Assembly: GCF_900090275.1 (NCBI RefSeq)
Contig: NZ_LT607755.1
Coordinates: 2,852,001-2,916,000 of the forward strand
Direction: 5' to 3'
From: Micromonospora zamorensis
Lineage (GTDB): Bacteria > Actinomycetota > Actinomycetes > Mycobacteriales > Micromonosporaceae
Length of the DNA: 64,000 nucleotides
Made by a program: the position numbers and the translations under genes. Shown here piece by piece: positions 34,544 to 42,389 of this stretch; position 1 is the first letter of the stretch; each line of letters starts with the position of its first letter. The notes beneath the pieces are model-generated. The model made no database searches. It was not told the origin of the DNA and was given only the letters and a program-made list of their open reading frames with translations.

Positions 34544-35365
34544 ATGAGTCCACCCTTCGGGACCGTGGTCATCACAGGCGCCGCCGGCCGCATCGGCAGC
34601 GCACTCCGCCACGCCCTGCGCGCCGAGACCCGCCACCTCGTCCTCATCGATCGCGACCCACTGACCGCGCAGTCGCCGGAGGAGCAGGTCATCCGCCTGG
34701 ACCTCACCGACCTCGACGCCCTGATCTCGGCGTTCGAGGGCGCTGACGTGGTGATCCACCTCGCCGGGCTGCCGGACGAGGCCCCACTCGCCGAGCTGCT
34801 GGACGCCAACGTGCTGGGCACGTTCCACGTCCTCGAGGCCGCCCGCCGGCAACAGGTCGACAGGGTCGTCCTCGCCAGCAGCAACCGGGTCACCGGCTTC
34901 CACCTCGTCGGAAAGACCGTCAACCCCGAAGATCCGGTCCGACCGGACGGCTTCTACGGGGTCAGCAAGGTGGCAATCGAGGCTCTCGCCCGCCTGTACG
35001 CGGACAAGTTCGCCCTGTCCGTGGTGTGCCTGCGCATCGGCAGCTACGAGGACAGACCAGACGACGCCCGATATCTCGCCACCTGGCTCAGCCCACGCGA
35101 CTGCCTCGGGTTCATCCGAGCGGCCATCACCGCACCCGACGTCTCCTTCGCCACCGCCTACGCCGTGTCCGCCAACACCCGCCGGTTCTGGGACCTCGAC
35201 GCCGGCATCCAACTCGGCTACACGCCAGTCGACAACGCGGAAGACCACGCCGCCCACGTCGTCGGCGCCGACGACCCCATCGACTCCCGCGCGCCCCAGG
35301 GAGGCAGGTACGCCAGCGCCGAGACCACCCTCACCCACATTCACGGCGGGCAACCGAACCCCTGA
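34544..35365 (+). CDS. udh: Uronate dehydrogenase-like NAD-dependent epimerase/dehydratase
   Basis: 273 residues, an extended SDR. The cofactor loop is Gly-Ala-Ala-Gly-Arg-Ile-Gly at 12-18, His-Leu-Ala-Gly follows near 70, the catalytic motif is Tyr-Gly-Val-Ser-Lys near 140, and a C-terminal Gly-Tyr-Thr-Pro-Val-Asp-Asn-Ala-Glu-Asp segment matches uronate dehydrogenases, which oxidise glucuronate or galacturonate with NAD. A GGGGAGGAGAG site precedes the ATG. A hydrolase gene follows after 48 nt in the same orientation. Confidence 0.78.
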   Translation: MSPPFGTVVITGAAGRIGSALRHALRAETRHLVLIDRDPLTAQSPEEQVIRLDLTDLDALISAFEGADVVIHLAGLPDEAPLAELLDANVLGTFHVLEAARRQQVDRVVLASSNRVTGFHLVGKTVNPEDPVRPDGFYGVSKVAIEALARLYADKFALSVVCLRIGSYEDRPDDARYLATWLSPRDCLGFIRAAITAPDVSFATAYAVSANTRRFWDLDAGIQLGYTPVDNAEDHAAHVVGADDPIDSRAPQGGRYASAETTLTHIHGGQPNP

Positions 35366-35413
35366 CGAGCAGTACAGAATGGACCGCACCGGCCAGCAGG
35401 GGAGAGCCCGACA

Positions 35414-36196
35414 ATGGACCTGGCAGTCGACCAGTCACCGGGCACAGCACCCGAGGTGGTGTGCCTGCCGATGTTCGGCATGACCCGCACCGCCACGGCT
35501 GCCGCGTTCGGCCCAGCCCTCGCGGGCGCGGGCCTGCGAGAGACATACCTGGACCTACCCGGCCACGGCGACAGCCCCACGGACTGCCCACCAACGTCCC
35601 AGGCGGTGCTGGACACCGTGTGCGGGTGGCTCGACCACCACGTCGACGGGCCGTTCCTGCTCGCCGGCGGCTCCTACGGCGCGTACCTGGCCACCGGCAT
35701 CGCCCGCCGACGACCCGAACTCGTCCGCGGCCTGCTCCTCGTCTGCCCGGGCGTCACCATCGCCCGCGACAGCCGGGACCTGCCCGACGACCCGCCGTCC
35801 GAAGCGTCCGAGGGCTGGCTCGACGAAGCTCCCGCCGCCCTGCACACCCACCTCGACGCCGCCCTGGGCAATCGCACGTCAACTGTCGTCGCGACGGTGC
35901 TCGCGGCACTGAACTCCGGCGGTCCCGGTGACGCGACCTTCCAGGAGAAGCTGCAGACCGGGCCCGACTACGCGTTGCCCGACGAAAACGCCGACGTCGT
36001 CTTCGACGGCCCGGTCACGGTGGTCACCGGCCGACAGGACAGGATCGTTGGGTACGCCGACCAGTTCCGCGCCATGCGCCGCTATCCGCATGGCACCTTC
36101 ACCGTGATCGACGCGGCGGGGCACTACCTGCCGTACGAACAACCCGCGCTGCTGCGGTCACTCACGCAGGACTGGCTGCGCCGTACGGGCGCGTAG
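35414..36196 (+). CDS. Alpha/beta-fold hydrolase
   Basis: 260 residues. The nucleophile elbow is Gly-Gly-Ser-Tyr-Gly-Ala near residue 80; the acid is probably in Thr-Gly-Arg-Gln-Asp-Arg near 207 and the base in Ala-Gly-His-Tyr-Leu-Pro near 236, giving a complete triad. A Leu-Pro-Gly-His-Gly-Asp-Ser segment near 52 is typical of the fold. Substrate unknown. It follows the udh-like gene and may be an esterase or lactonase in the same transcript (inference). The dif-like site lies 14 nt after its stop. Confidence 0.82.
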   Translation: MDLAVDQSPGTAPEVVCLPMFGMTRTATAAAFGPALAGAGLRETYLDLPGHGDSPTDCPPTSQAVLDTVCGWLDHHVDGPFLLAGGSYGAYLATGIARRRPELVRGLLLVCPGVTIARDSRDLPDDPPSEASEGWLDEAPAALHTHLDAALGNRTSTVVATVLAALNSGGPGDATFQEKLQTGPDYALPDENADVVFDGPVTVVTGRQDRIVGYADQFRAMRRYPHGTFTVIDAAGHYLPYEQPALLRSLTQDWLRRTGA

Positions 36197-36210
36197 ACGG
36201 TGAACGAACG

Positions 36211-36238
36211 CGATTCGATAATGCACATTATGTAAAGT
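36211..36238 (+). other. dif-like Xer recombination site
   Basis: The core GATAATGCACATTATGTAA differs at one position from GATAATVNACATTATGTCA, the core of the actinobacterial dif consensus as I recall it, and the following AGT also matches. The outer left arm (first five bases) does not match. The site lies between convergent genes, as dif usually does, and 1.2 kb from a tyrosine recombinase gene. It could be the chromosomal dimer-resolution site or an attachment site of an element that uses Xer. Confidence 0.65.
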
Positions 36239-36278
36239 TGCGTTATCTGACGGTCCCCTCGACCACCGATGGGCACTC

Positions 36279-37034
36279 TCAGTCGCGCGTCAGTCCCGGC
36301 GGACACGCGTCCTCGTCGGGTCGCACGCGGCGGGCACTGACCAGCGGGTTGCGTTGCAGACCGGCGATGACAGCGGCGCTGCCACCGACGTCGGTCCAGG
36401 TGTCGTCCCACAGGGCGGAGACGAGCCAGGAGTGATCCGCCGGGAAGAACAGGTCGGGCAGCGGACCCTCACCGCGCATGTGACCGGTCCGCCAGGTGAG
36501 GGCCTGCTCGGGTCCCGCTTCGACCAGGACGTAGGGCCAACCCCAGTAGAGCGACACCCTCGGGGCACGCGGAAAGACGACGTCGTGCGCGCCGGTGTCG
36601 AGGTAGCCCAGCCACCAGGGCTGCTCCGCGGTACGTGCCGCCAGCTCGCGGACCACGGCCTGTTCGTGGGCGTCCACACCGACGCCCTCGGGCGGGTGGA
36701 AGGTGGCGTACGCGTCGAACACCTCCGGGATCGCGGTGGTGATCGCAATGCCCTGTGTGGTGTGGCCGGCGAGCCAGGCGACGTCGCTGGCCGTGCCGAT
36801 CCGCCAGTTCCGTCCGTCCCTGTGGACGTCCAGGGGTTGGGTCGAGGCGCAGTCAGCGTCGGGGCGTCCAGCCACGACGGTGGGCGATGCTGAGGGAGCC
36901 CACCCGGGTTGGCCGTCCGGCCGCCACTGGTGCCCCTGGGGGCAGACCACATCGATGGGGTGGGCCGGGTCCCGGTAGACGACAGGCGTGCCGGGTCGAC
37001 CACAGACGGGGCAGGTGGCGACGGGCGACGTCAT
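36279..37034 (-). CDS. Hypothetical protein with N-terminal zinc-ribbon-like motif
   Basis: 251 residues. Near the start Cys-Pro-Val-Cys-Gly-Arg-Pro-Gly and a later Cys-Pro-Gln-Gly-His could form a small zinc ribbon. The remainder is aromatic-rich with no motif I recognise (Pro-Trp-Trp-Leu-Gly-Tyr-Leu-Asp-Thr-Gly; Tyr-Trp-Gly-Trp-Pro-Tyr). It lies between a dif-like site and an inverted-repeat pair, beside a tyrosine recombinase, so it may be cargo of a small mobile module (inference). The ATG at 37034 lies 7 nt after a TATCGT box on the minus strand; earlier in-frame codons run into the repeats. Confidence 0.65.
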   Translation of the reverse strand: MTSPVATCPVCGRPGTPVVYRDPAHPIDVVCPQGHQWRPDGQPGWAPSASPTVVAGRPDADCASTQPLDVHRDGRNWRIGTASDVAWLAGHTTQGIAITTAIPEVFDAYATFHPPEGVGVDAHEQAVVRELAARTAEQPWWLGYLDTGAHDVVFPRAPRVSLYWGWPYVLVEAGPEQALTWRTGHMRGEGPLPDLFFPADHSWLVSALWDDTWTDVGGSAAVIAGLQRNPLVSARRVRPDEDACPPGLTRD

Positions 37035-37106
37035 GCCGCGCACGATACGTGCTCCTCCAGCAGCGCCACTGGCCTGTGACGCTGGGGGCGAGCCGACGTG
37101 TCGCTG

Positions 37107-37136
37107 GGTGCCTGTAGAGCTGCCCCATCCGTGGGG
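37107..37136 (+). repeat. Left copy of a 30-bp inverted repeat pair
   Basis: Begins GGTGCCTGTAGAGCTGCCC and ends with a small CCCCA...TGGGG hairpin. Its reverse complement recurs at 37290-37319, identical over the outer 21 bp. The pair bounds 213 bp without a gene. Confidence 0.75.
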
Positions 37137-37289
37137 TGCGCCGACCATCGGCGCCGGAACCGCCAGCAGCGGCGCAGGGACCGGTGCGCCCTCACCGCTG
37201 ATCACTTACCCACAGCGGGATGGCGTTGGCCGGGACGTCGTCGGCTTCGAAGAACCATCACACCTGGTCCACGGGCCGGGGATCACCCG

Positions 37290-37319
37290 CCCCACACGTG
37301 GGGCAGCTCTACAGGCACC
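37290..37319 (-). repeat. Right copy of the 30-bp inverted repeat pair
   Basis: Reverse complement of the copy at 37107, with differences confined to the few bases inside the terminal hairpin. Together they could form a long cruciform or be ends of a small non-autonomous element. No duplicated flanking target is obvious. Confidence 0.75.
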
Positions 37320-37396
37320 TGAGGAGACAGCGGCGCCTCCCGTGCGGACCGGGTCCGCTCCCCCTCTCCCCACGCTTCCCCGTAACGCGAAAATGC

Positions 37397-37416
37397 TGCA
37401 TAATATCCCTTATGCA
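37397..37416. promoter_or_regulatory. Palindrome TGCATAA-N6-TTATGCA over the recombinase start codon
   Basis: Perfect 7-bp arms flank TATCCC, and the ATG of the recombinase gene lies in the right arm. The geometry ATAA-N6-TTATG equals that of the dif-like site at 36211. It also contains the AT-rich TAATAT, a possible -10. Autoregulation by the recombinase, or a second crossover site, are both possible. Confidence 0.55.
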
Positions 37417-38413
37417 TGACAAACAGGACGAATCGCTCATGGTGTTGATCGAGGAGTTCCTGACCGCCCGAGCGACCCGCAAGCCCTCCCCCCACACCCT
37501 CGCCGCGTACCGTCGGGATCTGCACGCGGTGGCGGCGCTGGTCGCCGAGGATGCCGCCACTCCCCTCCCCCTGGGCGCGCTGTCGATCACCGATCTCTCC
37601 CCCAGGGTGATGCGCGCGGCCTTCGCCCGGTTCGCCGGGCCCCGCGCGCCCGCGTCGGTGCACCGGGCCTGGTCCACCTGGAACAGTTTCTTCACGTTCC
37701 TGGTGGCCGACGGGATCGTGGCCGGCAACCCGATGCCGGCGGTCGGGCGACCTCGGGCGCTACTCCCCCATCCGAAGCCGCTGCGGGGGGCGGACACTCC
37801 CGAGGTGCTGCTCGCGTCCGCGGCGCGCGACGAGGGTCGGCAGCGCGACCCGTGGCCAGAGCGGGACGTCGCGGTGTTGGCGGTGGCGCTCTGCGCGGGG
37901 CTGCGCCTGTCGGAGCTGCTGGCGCTACGGATCGGCTCGCTGGGTGGCCGGCCTGGTGAGCGGCGGATCGAGGTGCTCGGGAAGGGTGGGCGGCCCCGGG
38001 TGGTGCCGATCGAGGCGGATCTGGACCGGGTGCTGGTGGACTACCTGGACAGTCGGGCGCGGCGCTTCGGTTCGCGGTCGGTGCGCCCCGACTCGGCGTT
38101 GCTGGTGGATCGGCATGGTGAGCCGTTGCGCCGGGGTGGGCTGCAGTATCTCGTCGAGTCGTGTTTTCGGCGGGCGGGTATCGGTGACCGGGTGCCGCGG
38201 GGTGCGCGGTTGCACGCGTTGCGGCACACGTTCGCGACCCGGTTGGCCGAGGACGGGGCGAGCGCCGCGGAGATCATGCGTTTGTTGGGGCACGCGTCGT
38301 TGGCGTCGTCGCAGACGTACATCGAGGTGACGGCTGGGCAGCAGCGCGACGCGGTGCGCGCGAACCGGACCAACCGGGCGCTGGCGGGTCTGGTGCCGGT
38401 GAACCAGGAGTGA
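37412..38413 (+). CDS. Xer-like tyrosine recombinase
   Basis: 333 residues with an N-terminal SAM-like domain (about 10-110) and a catalytic domain. Catalytic residues are Arg165 in Ala-Gly-Leu-Arg-Leu-Ser-Glu-Leu, Lys191 in Gly-Lys-Gly-Gly-Arg, His268/Arg271 in His-Ala-Leu-Arg-His, His294 and Tyr303. The Ser-Ser-Gln-Thr-Tyr-Ile context is Xer-like. It lies close to a dif-like site, and its ATG is inside a palindrome with the same arm spacing, which suggests a self-contained recombinase/site module. It is followed after 6 nt by the convergent FAS1 gene. Confidence 0.9.
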   Translation: MHDKQDESLMVLIEEFLTARATRKPSPHTLAAYRRDLHAVAALVAEDAATPLPLGALSITDLSPRVMRAAFARFAGPRAPASVHRAWSTWNSFFTFLVADGIVAGNPMPAVGRPRALLPHPKPLRGADTPEVLLASAARDEGRQRDPWPERDVAVLAVALCAGLRLSELLALRIGSLGGRPGERRIEVLGKGGRPRVVPIEADLDRVLVDYLDSRARRFGSRSVRPDSALLVDRHGEPLRRGGLQYLVESCFRRAGIGDRVPRGARLHALRHTFATRLAEDGASAAEIMRLLGHASLASSQTYIEVTAGQQRDAVRANRTNRALAGLVPVNQE

Positions 38414-38419
38414 GCGCGG

Positions 38420-39073
38420 TCAGTGTGCCCGGTCGCTGTCGTTGGCGGTGGTGGGCAGCGGGCCGAGGACCGCGTTGATGATGTGGATGCGGGTGTCGGT
38501 GGCCTGGTAGTCGGCGCAGACGGCGTCGGCGCGGTCGGCCAGACGGACGGTGGGGCCGTTGCGGGTGATGGCGACGGTGGTGCCGTCGAGGGTGGTGGCG
38601 GTGCCGCTGTTCGCCAGTTCGCCGATCGGGTGGGTTCCCTGGATCAGGTGTGCCTTCAGCAGGGTGCGCAGCTGGTCGGTGTGGCGGGTCATCAGGTCGT
38701 CCCAGTTGTCCTCGGAGAACTTGGCGGCGAAGGCGTCGTCGGAGGGGGCGAGGATGGTGACGCCGGCGCCGGTGGGCAGGTCGGTGAGGACTCCGCTGGT
38801 GCGTACTGCCGCTTCGAAGGTGGTGAGGGTGGGGATCCACCGGAGCGCCTGGTCGACGGGCTGACTGGCGAGGAAGGTCGGGTTTCCGGGGTCGGTGCCG
38901 GTGGGAAGGGCGGCGCAGAGGGGTCCGGTGACCTGGGGTGCGTTGGCCGGTGGTGCGGCGTCGGTGCGGGGAGTCGCGGGGCTGCTGGTGCAGGCGGCGA
39001 GCAGCAGTGTCGGCGCGAGGAGCCCGAGGGTGAGCAGTCGGGGGTGTCGCGGTGGGGTGGCGGGTTGCGACAC
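38420..39073 (-). CDS. FAS1 (fasciclin) domain lipoprotein
   Basis: 217 residues. A lipobox Leu-Leu-Ala-Ala-Cys near residue 28 follows a hydrophobic signal, so it is probably anchored to the outer face of the membrane. The FAS1 domain covers about 75-210, with Thr-Ile-Leu-Ala-Pro-Ser-Asp-Asp-Ala-Phe and the C-terminal Ile-Asn-Ala-Val-Leu motif. FAS1 domains mediate adhesion, as in the mycobacterial MPT70/83 proteins. The GTG at 39073 has GGAGG at correct spacing; another GTG lies four codons upstream. Confidence 0.88.
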   Translation of the reverse strand: MSQPATPPRHPRLLTLGLLAPTLLLAACTSSPATPRTDAAPPANAPQVTGPLCAALPTGTDPGNPTFLASQPVDQALRWIPTLTTFEAAVRTSGVLTDLPTGAGVTILAPSDDAFAAKFSEDNWDDLMTRHTDQLRTLLKAHLIQGTHPIGELANSGTATTLDGTTVAITRNGPTVRLADRADAVCADYQATDTRIHIINAVLGPLPTTANDSDRAH

Positions 39074-39109
39074 GGCGGCCTCCACGGTTTCGGGTTGGTG
39101 GTGGGGATG

Positions 39110-39146
39110 TGCCGGCGGCGCGGGTTCGAGACCCGCGCCGCCGGCA
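39110..39146. terminator. Perfect 16-bp stem, 5-nt loop
   Basis: A GC-rich perfect hairpin just after the carboxypeptidase stop and before the FAS1 gene on the same strand. It probably separates the two transcripts; no T tract follows on the minus strand. Confidence 0.6.
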
Positions 39147-39168
39147 GTTCGGTTCGGTCAGGTGGCCG

Positions 39169-41277
39169 TCAGAGTGCCGCGCACTGGGTGGTGCGGGGGC
39201 CGTGCACGGTGTTGGCGACGCCCAGGTTGGTCGGGGCGGGGCTGTTTGCCGTGCAGTTGAGCGGGCCGCGGATGGTGTTTCCGGCCAGCAGGGGTGCGTC
39301 GGTGCCGGTGGTGTTGCCGGTCAGGCTGACGGGGCCGGCGATGGTGACGTCGATGACGGAGACCGCGTTGGTGGTCTTCGTGATCTGGACCGGGCCGTTG
39401 ATGGTGCTGTCGGCGAGGAGGATGCCGGCGGCGCCGGTGGCGGTGACCGGGCCGCTGATGGTCGTTCCGGTCGCGACGAGTGCCGCGCCGGCCCGGACGG
39501 TGACGGGGCCGTTGATGGTGGCGTCGTCGGCGCAGGTGAAGCCGGAGACGGTCAGTGGTCCGTTGCGTCGGCCGGTGAGGGTCGGGTAGACGCGTTCACC
39601 GTCGGTCAGCTTCTCCACGCCCTTGGTGTCGAGCAGCAGCGGGATGAGGCCGCGTTCGGGTTGGTTGAGGGGGACGTAGTAGCCGTCCTCGGTCTTGATG
39701 ACCTTCCAGCCGTGTGCGGCGATGCGTTGCGCGACGGTGGTGCCGACGCCGCCGGGTCCGTCGGTGCGGGCGCCGTTGTACTGCTCGTCGGTGAGTTTGT
39801 AGGCGCAGGGGGCGTTGTCGAGGATGAGGTCGGCGCGGGGTGCGTCCAGCGGCGGCGGGCTGTCGCCGGGGTGCGGGGCGGGGTAGGCCGGGATGGGGCG
39901 GGAGCCGCGGAAGACGAGGCGGCCGGTGTTGGCGGCCTGGATCTCGATGGACTGGGCGCGGGAGTTGAGGATGTCGGCACGGTCGGCGCGGTGGTAGTCG
40001 AGGAACTGCTGGAACGTCCACAGCGCGGAGTAGGTCTTGCGGCGCCGGTTGTTGGCGGTGTTGCCCTCGTCGGGTCGGGTCTGACCGCCGGAGCTGCGCA
40101 GTTCGAGCAGGGAGTTGGCGACGTTCTTGAGGCCGAGGGTGTTGCGCAGGATGGTTTCCTCGCTGAGGCCGATGTTGCCGCCGCCTTCGCAGCCGTAGGG
40201 GCAGGCCCACCAGCCGGCTTCGGCGCCCTTGGCGTACATGTGACCTTCGATCATGTCCTGGGACTGGTCGAAGATGGGTTGGGCGACGTTCTGGTGCCGC
40301 GGGGGCAGCATGGGCAGGTCCCCGGCGCGGGAGTTGCCGAACTCGTGGCCGTCGTAGCCGGCGACGGGTCGGTAGTCGCGGACCATCTTGATGTACGCGG
40401 CGGTTTCCGGCTGGCGGATGAGCGAGTAGTCGCGGTTGAGGTCCTGGCCGGTGGAGTTGCCGCGGGTGTTGTTGGCCCGGCCGTCGCCGTTGATGGTGGG
40501 GACGATCAGGACGGTGGTTCGGCTGAGCAGGTCCGTGATGCGGGGGTCGGTGCTGAAGGCGAGTTGCCGGGCCATGATGAGGCAGGCCTCGCGGTCGCCC
40601 GGTTCGTTGCCGTGCACGTTGCAGTTGATGGCCACCGGTGCGGTGGCGGCGACTGCCTCCGGGGTGGTCGCCGGGGTGGGGTGGCCGATGACCATCATGT
40701 TGATGGGTCGGTTCTGCACGGTGCGGCCGAGTTCGACGACGCGGACGCGGTCGCTGAGGGCGTCGATGGCGGCGGTGTAGGCGTACTCGTCGGCGTCGCT
40801 GGTGTATTGCGCGGCGTGGGTGGTCTCCCAGCCGGTGCGCAGTTGCTCGCCGGGGGTCGTGGGGTTGCCCCAGGGTGCGGTGGTGGTGGCGACGACCGGG
40901 TCGGAGTAGGGCTGTTCGGTGGTGTCGGTGCGGGCGCGTACGCGCCACTGGAAGGTGTCGCCGGGGTTGAAGCCGGCGTCGGCGAAGGTGGGTGCCTGTT
41001 GGTTGATCTGGCGGTTGGGTCGCCAGATACCGACGATGGTCGGTGCGCCGGTGGGGGTGCCGTTGGCGTCGACGGCGGTGCGTTCGATCTGGTAGTCGGT
41101 GGCGCCGTCGACGGGTTGCCAGGCGAGGGTGGCGTACCCGTCGGCTTGGCGGACGGTGAGGGCGGTGACCTGGTGGGGTTCCGCGGCGCTCTGGGCGTTG
41201 GCGGGGGTGGGTGCGGTGGTGAGGGTGAGAGCGATGAGGGTGGATACGGCGATGAAGGTGGATCGCTGACGTCTCAT
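39169..41277 (-). CDS. Secreted M14 zinc carboxypeptidase with C-terminal repeat region
   Basis: 702 residues. A signal peptide (cleavage after Ala-Asn-Ala near 28) leads to a fibronectin-III-like domain at about 35-135, then the M14 catalytic domain. Zinc ligands are His222 and Glu225 in His-Gly-Asn-Glu, with a likely third in Asp-Gly-His-Glu-Phe-Gly near 311. The last 120 residues hold about six repeats of the form Ile-x-Gly-Pro-Val followed by Gly/Thr-rich turns, probably a beta-solenoid for cell-wall or substrate binding. An exported metallopeptidase that trims C-terminal residues or peptidoglycan peptides. GGAGG precedes the ATG. Confidence 0.85.
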   Translation of the reverse strand: MRRQRSTFIAVSTLIALTLTTAPTPANAQSAAEPHQVTALTVRQADGYATLAWQPVDGATDYQIERTAVDANGTPTGAPTIVGIWRPNRQINQQAPTFADAGFNPGDTFQWRVRARTDTTEQPYSDPVVATTTAPWGNPTTPGEQLRTGWETTHAAQYTSDADEYAYTAAIDALSDRVRVVELGRTVQNRPINMMVIGHPTPATTPEAVAATAPVAINCNVHGNEPGDREACLIMARQLAFSTDPRITDLLSRTTVLIVPTINGDGRANNTRGNSTGQDLNRDYSLIRQPETAAYIKMVRDYRPVAGYDGHEFGNSRAGDLPMLPPRHQNVAQPIFDQSQDMIEGHMYAKGAEAGWWACPYGCEGGGNIGLSEETILRNTLGLKNVANSLLELRSSGGQTRPDEGNTANNRRRKTYSALWTFQQFLDYHRADRADILNSRAQSIEIQAANTGRLVFRGSRPIPAYPAPHPGDSPPPLDAPRADLILDNAPCAYKLTDEQYNGARTDGPGGVGTTVAQRIAAHGWKVIKTEDGYYVPLNQPERGLIPLLLDTKGVEKLTDGERVYPTLTGRRNGPLTVSGFTCADDATINGPVTVRAGAALVATGTTISGPVTATGAAGILLADSTINGPVQITKTTNAVSVIDVTIAGPVSLTGNTTGTDAPLLAGNTIRGPLNCTANSPAPTNLGVANTVHGPRTTQCAAL

Positions 41278-41426
41278 GTGGCCTCCGACGAGTTGATCGT
41301 GGCGCGTGTCGACCAGCATGATCGTCGAAGTGGGTCGATGCAATGATCTTGAGGGAATCTTGCGTCTCGGGGCGGTGCTCCCCCGGGCGCGGCTGAGCCA
41401 CGGTGCGGCCGGTCGGGCGATGACGC

Positions 41427-42206
41427 TCAGCCGAGGTCGACCAGCAGGGGGCGGTGGTCGGAGATGGTGGACGCCGGTGCGGTGACCGCCCGTACCGGTG
41501 GGAGCTGGTCGAGGGCGTGCCGGTCGGCGAGGATGTGGTCGAGTTGGACGCGGGGCTGCCCGGAGGGGTAGGTGGGCCGGCGGCCCAGTGGATGCCAGCC
41601 GGAGACGAGGCGGGCCGCGACGGCGGGCAGGTTGAGGTCGCCGAGCAGGACGCGGGGGGCGGGCAGGGCGCGCAGGGCGCGGACGGTCTGTCGCAGTTGG
41701 CGGGCGTTCCAGCCGGGCACGAAGGACAGGTGTGTCGCGGCCACGGTGAGCGGGCCGTACGGGGTGTCGAGGATGGCGGCGAGCACGACGCGGGGTTCGT
41801 CGTGCAGCAGGATCAGGCCGCCGCGGGGGCCTGGCACGTAGACCGGTGAGCGGACGGGCGCCGGTTTGAGTCGGGTGATGTGCCAGCTGCGTACGGGGTG
41901 TCGGCTGATGAGGCCGATGCCGTAGCAGGGTTCGCCGTGCCCGTCGTCGTCGTGGCGCAGCGGGCGGAAGTGTTCCCCGGGGGTGCCGACGACGGCGGCG
42001 GCGAAGCGGTGGTGGGGTGCGTCGAGGGCGCGGGCGGCGATGGCGGTGAGGTCGAGTTTGCCGCTGCGGTGTTGGTCGCGGTCGACCTCCTGCAGGGCGA
42101 GCACGTCGGCGTCGAGGGCGCGTACGGCGTCGGCGAGGCGGTCGGAGTCGACGAGCCCGTCGGTGAGGGATCGTCCGTGCAGCAGGTTGAAGGTGGCCAG
42201 GCGCAC
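41427..42206 (-). CDS. Endonuclease/exonuclease/phosphatase family protein
   Basis: 259 residues with the EEP active-site series: Thr-Phe-Asn-Leu-Leu-His-Gly near residue 5, Leu-Gln-Glu-Val-Asp near 40 (metal-binding Glu), Gly-Asp-Leu-Asn-Leu-Pro near 189, and Ser-Asp-His-Arg-Pro-Leu near 249. It hydrolyses phosphodiester or phosphomonoester bonds with Mg; the substrate may be nucleic acid or a phospholipid-like molecule. No export signal is present, so it is probably cytoplasmic. Confidence 0.88.
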   Translation of the reverse strand: MRLATFNLLHGRSLTDGLVDSDRLADAVRALDADVLALQEVDRDQHRSGKLDLTAIAARALDAPHHRFAAAVVGTPGEHFRPLRHDDDGHGEPCYGIGLISRHPVRSWHITRLKPAPVRSPVYVPGPRGGLILLHDEPRVVLAAILDTPYGPLTVAATHLSFVPGWNARQLRQTVRALRALPAPRVLLGDLNLPAVAARLVSGWHPLGRRPTYPSGQPRVQLDHILADRHALDQLPPVRAVTAPASTISDHRPLLVDLG

Positions 42207-42241
42207 TCCTGCACCTTACGTGCCCGTGGCATGGTTGCCGG

Positions 42242-42328
42242 GTGCTGAAGGTGCTGCTGTGTTCCGTGCTGGTGTTCGTGGCGGTCGGCGCGTTGGGGGT
42301 GTGGTTGCGGCGTACGAGGGGTCGGTGA
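42242..42328 (+). CDS. Possible 28-residue single-helix membrane peptide
   Basis: A GTG-started ORF encoding a hydrophobic segment (Val-Leu-Val-Phe-Val-Ala-Val-Gly-Ala-Leu-Gly-Val-Trp) followed by a basic tail of four arginines and a stop. It fills the gap between two divergent genes. The composition is that of a real membrane micropeptide rather than random GC-rich sequence, but there is no ribosome-binding site and no homology I can cite. Confidence 0.3.
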   Translation: MLKVLLCSVLVFVAVGALGVWLRRTRGR

Positions 42329-42389
42329 CCGGGTGAGGCTGGCCACTCGGGTGCTGGTCGGGCGCGTCGGGTAGGGAGAATTGCCGCCC

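Noticed and set aside
37397-37416. Second true dif site
   Set aside because: Arm spacing matches but the central hexamer and outer arms do not fit the dif consensus; kept only as a palindrome with Xer-like geometry.
39052-41346. Long open frame on the plus strand opposite the M14 peptidase
   Set aside because: It is the GC-rich antisense shadow of a clearly recognisable gene, with Val/Gly/Asp-rich low-complexity translation and no motif.
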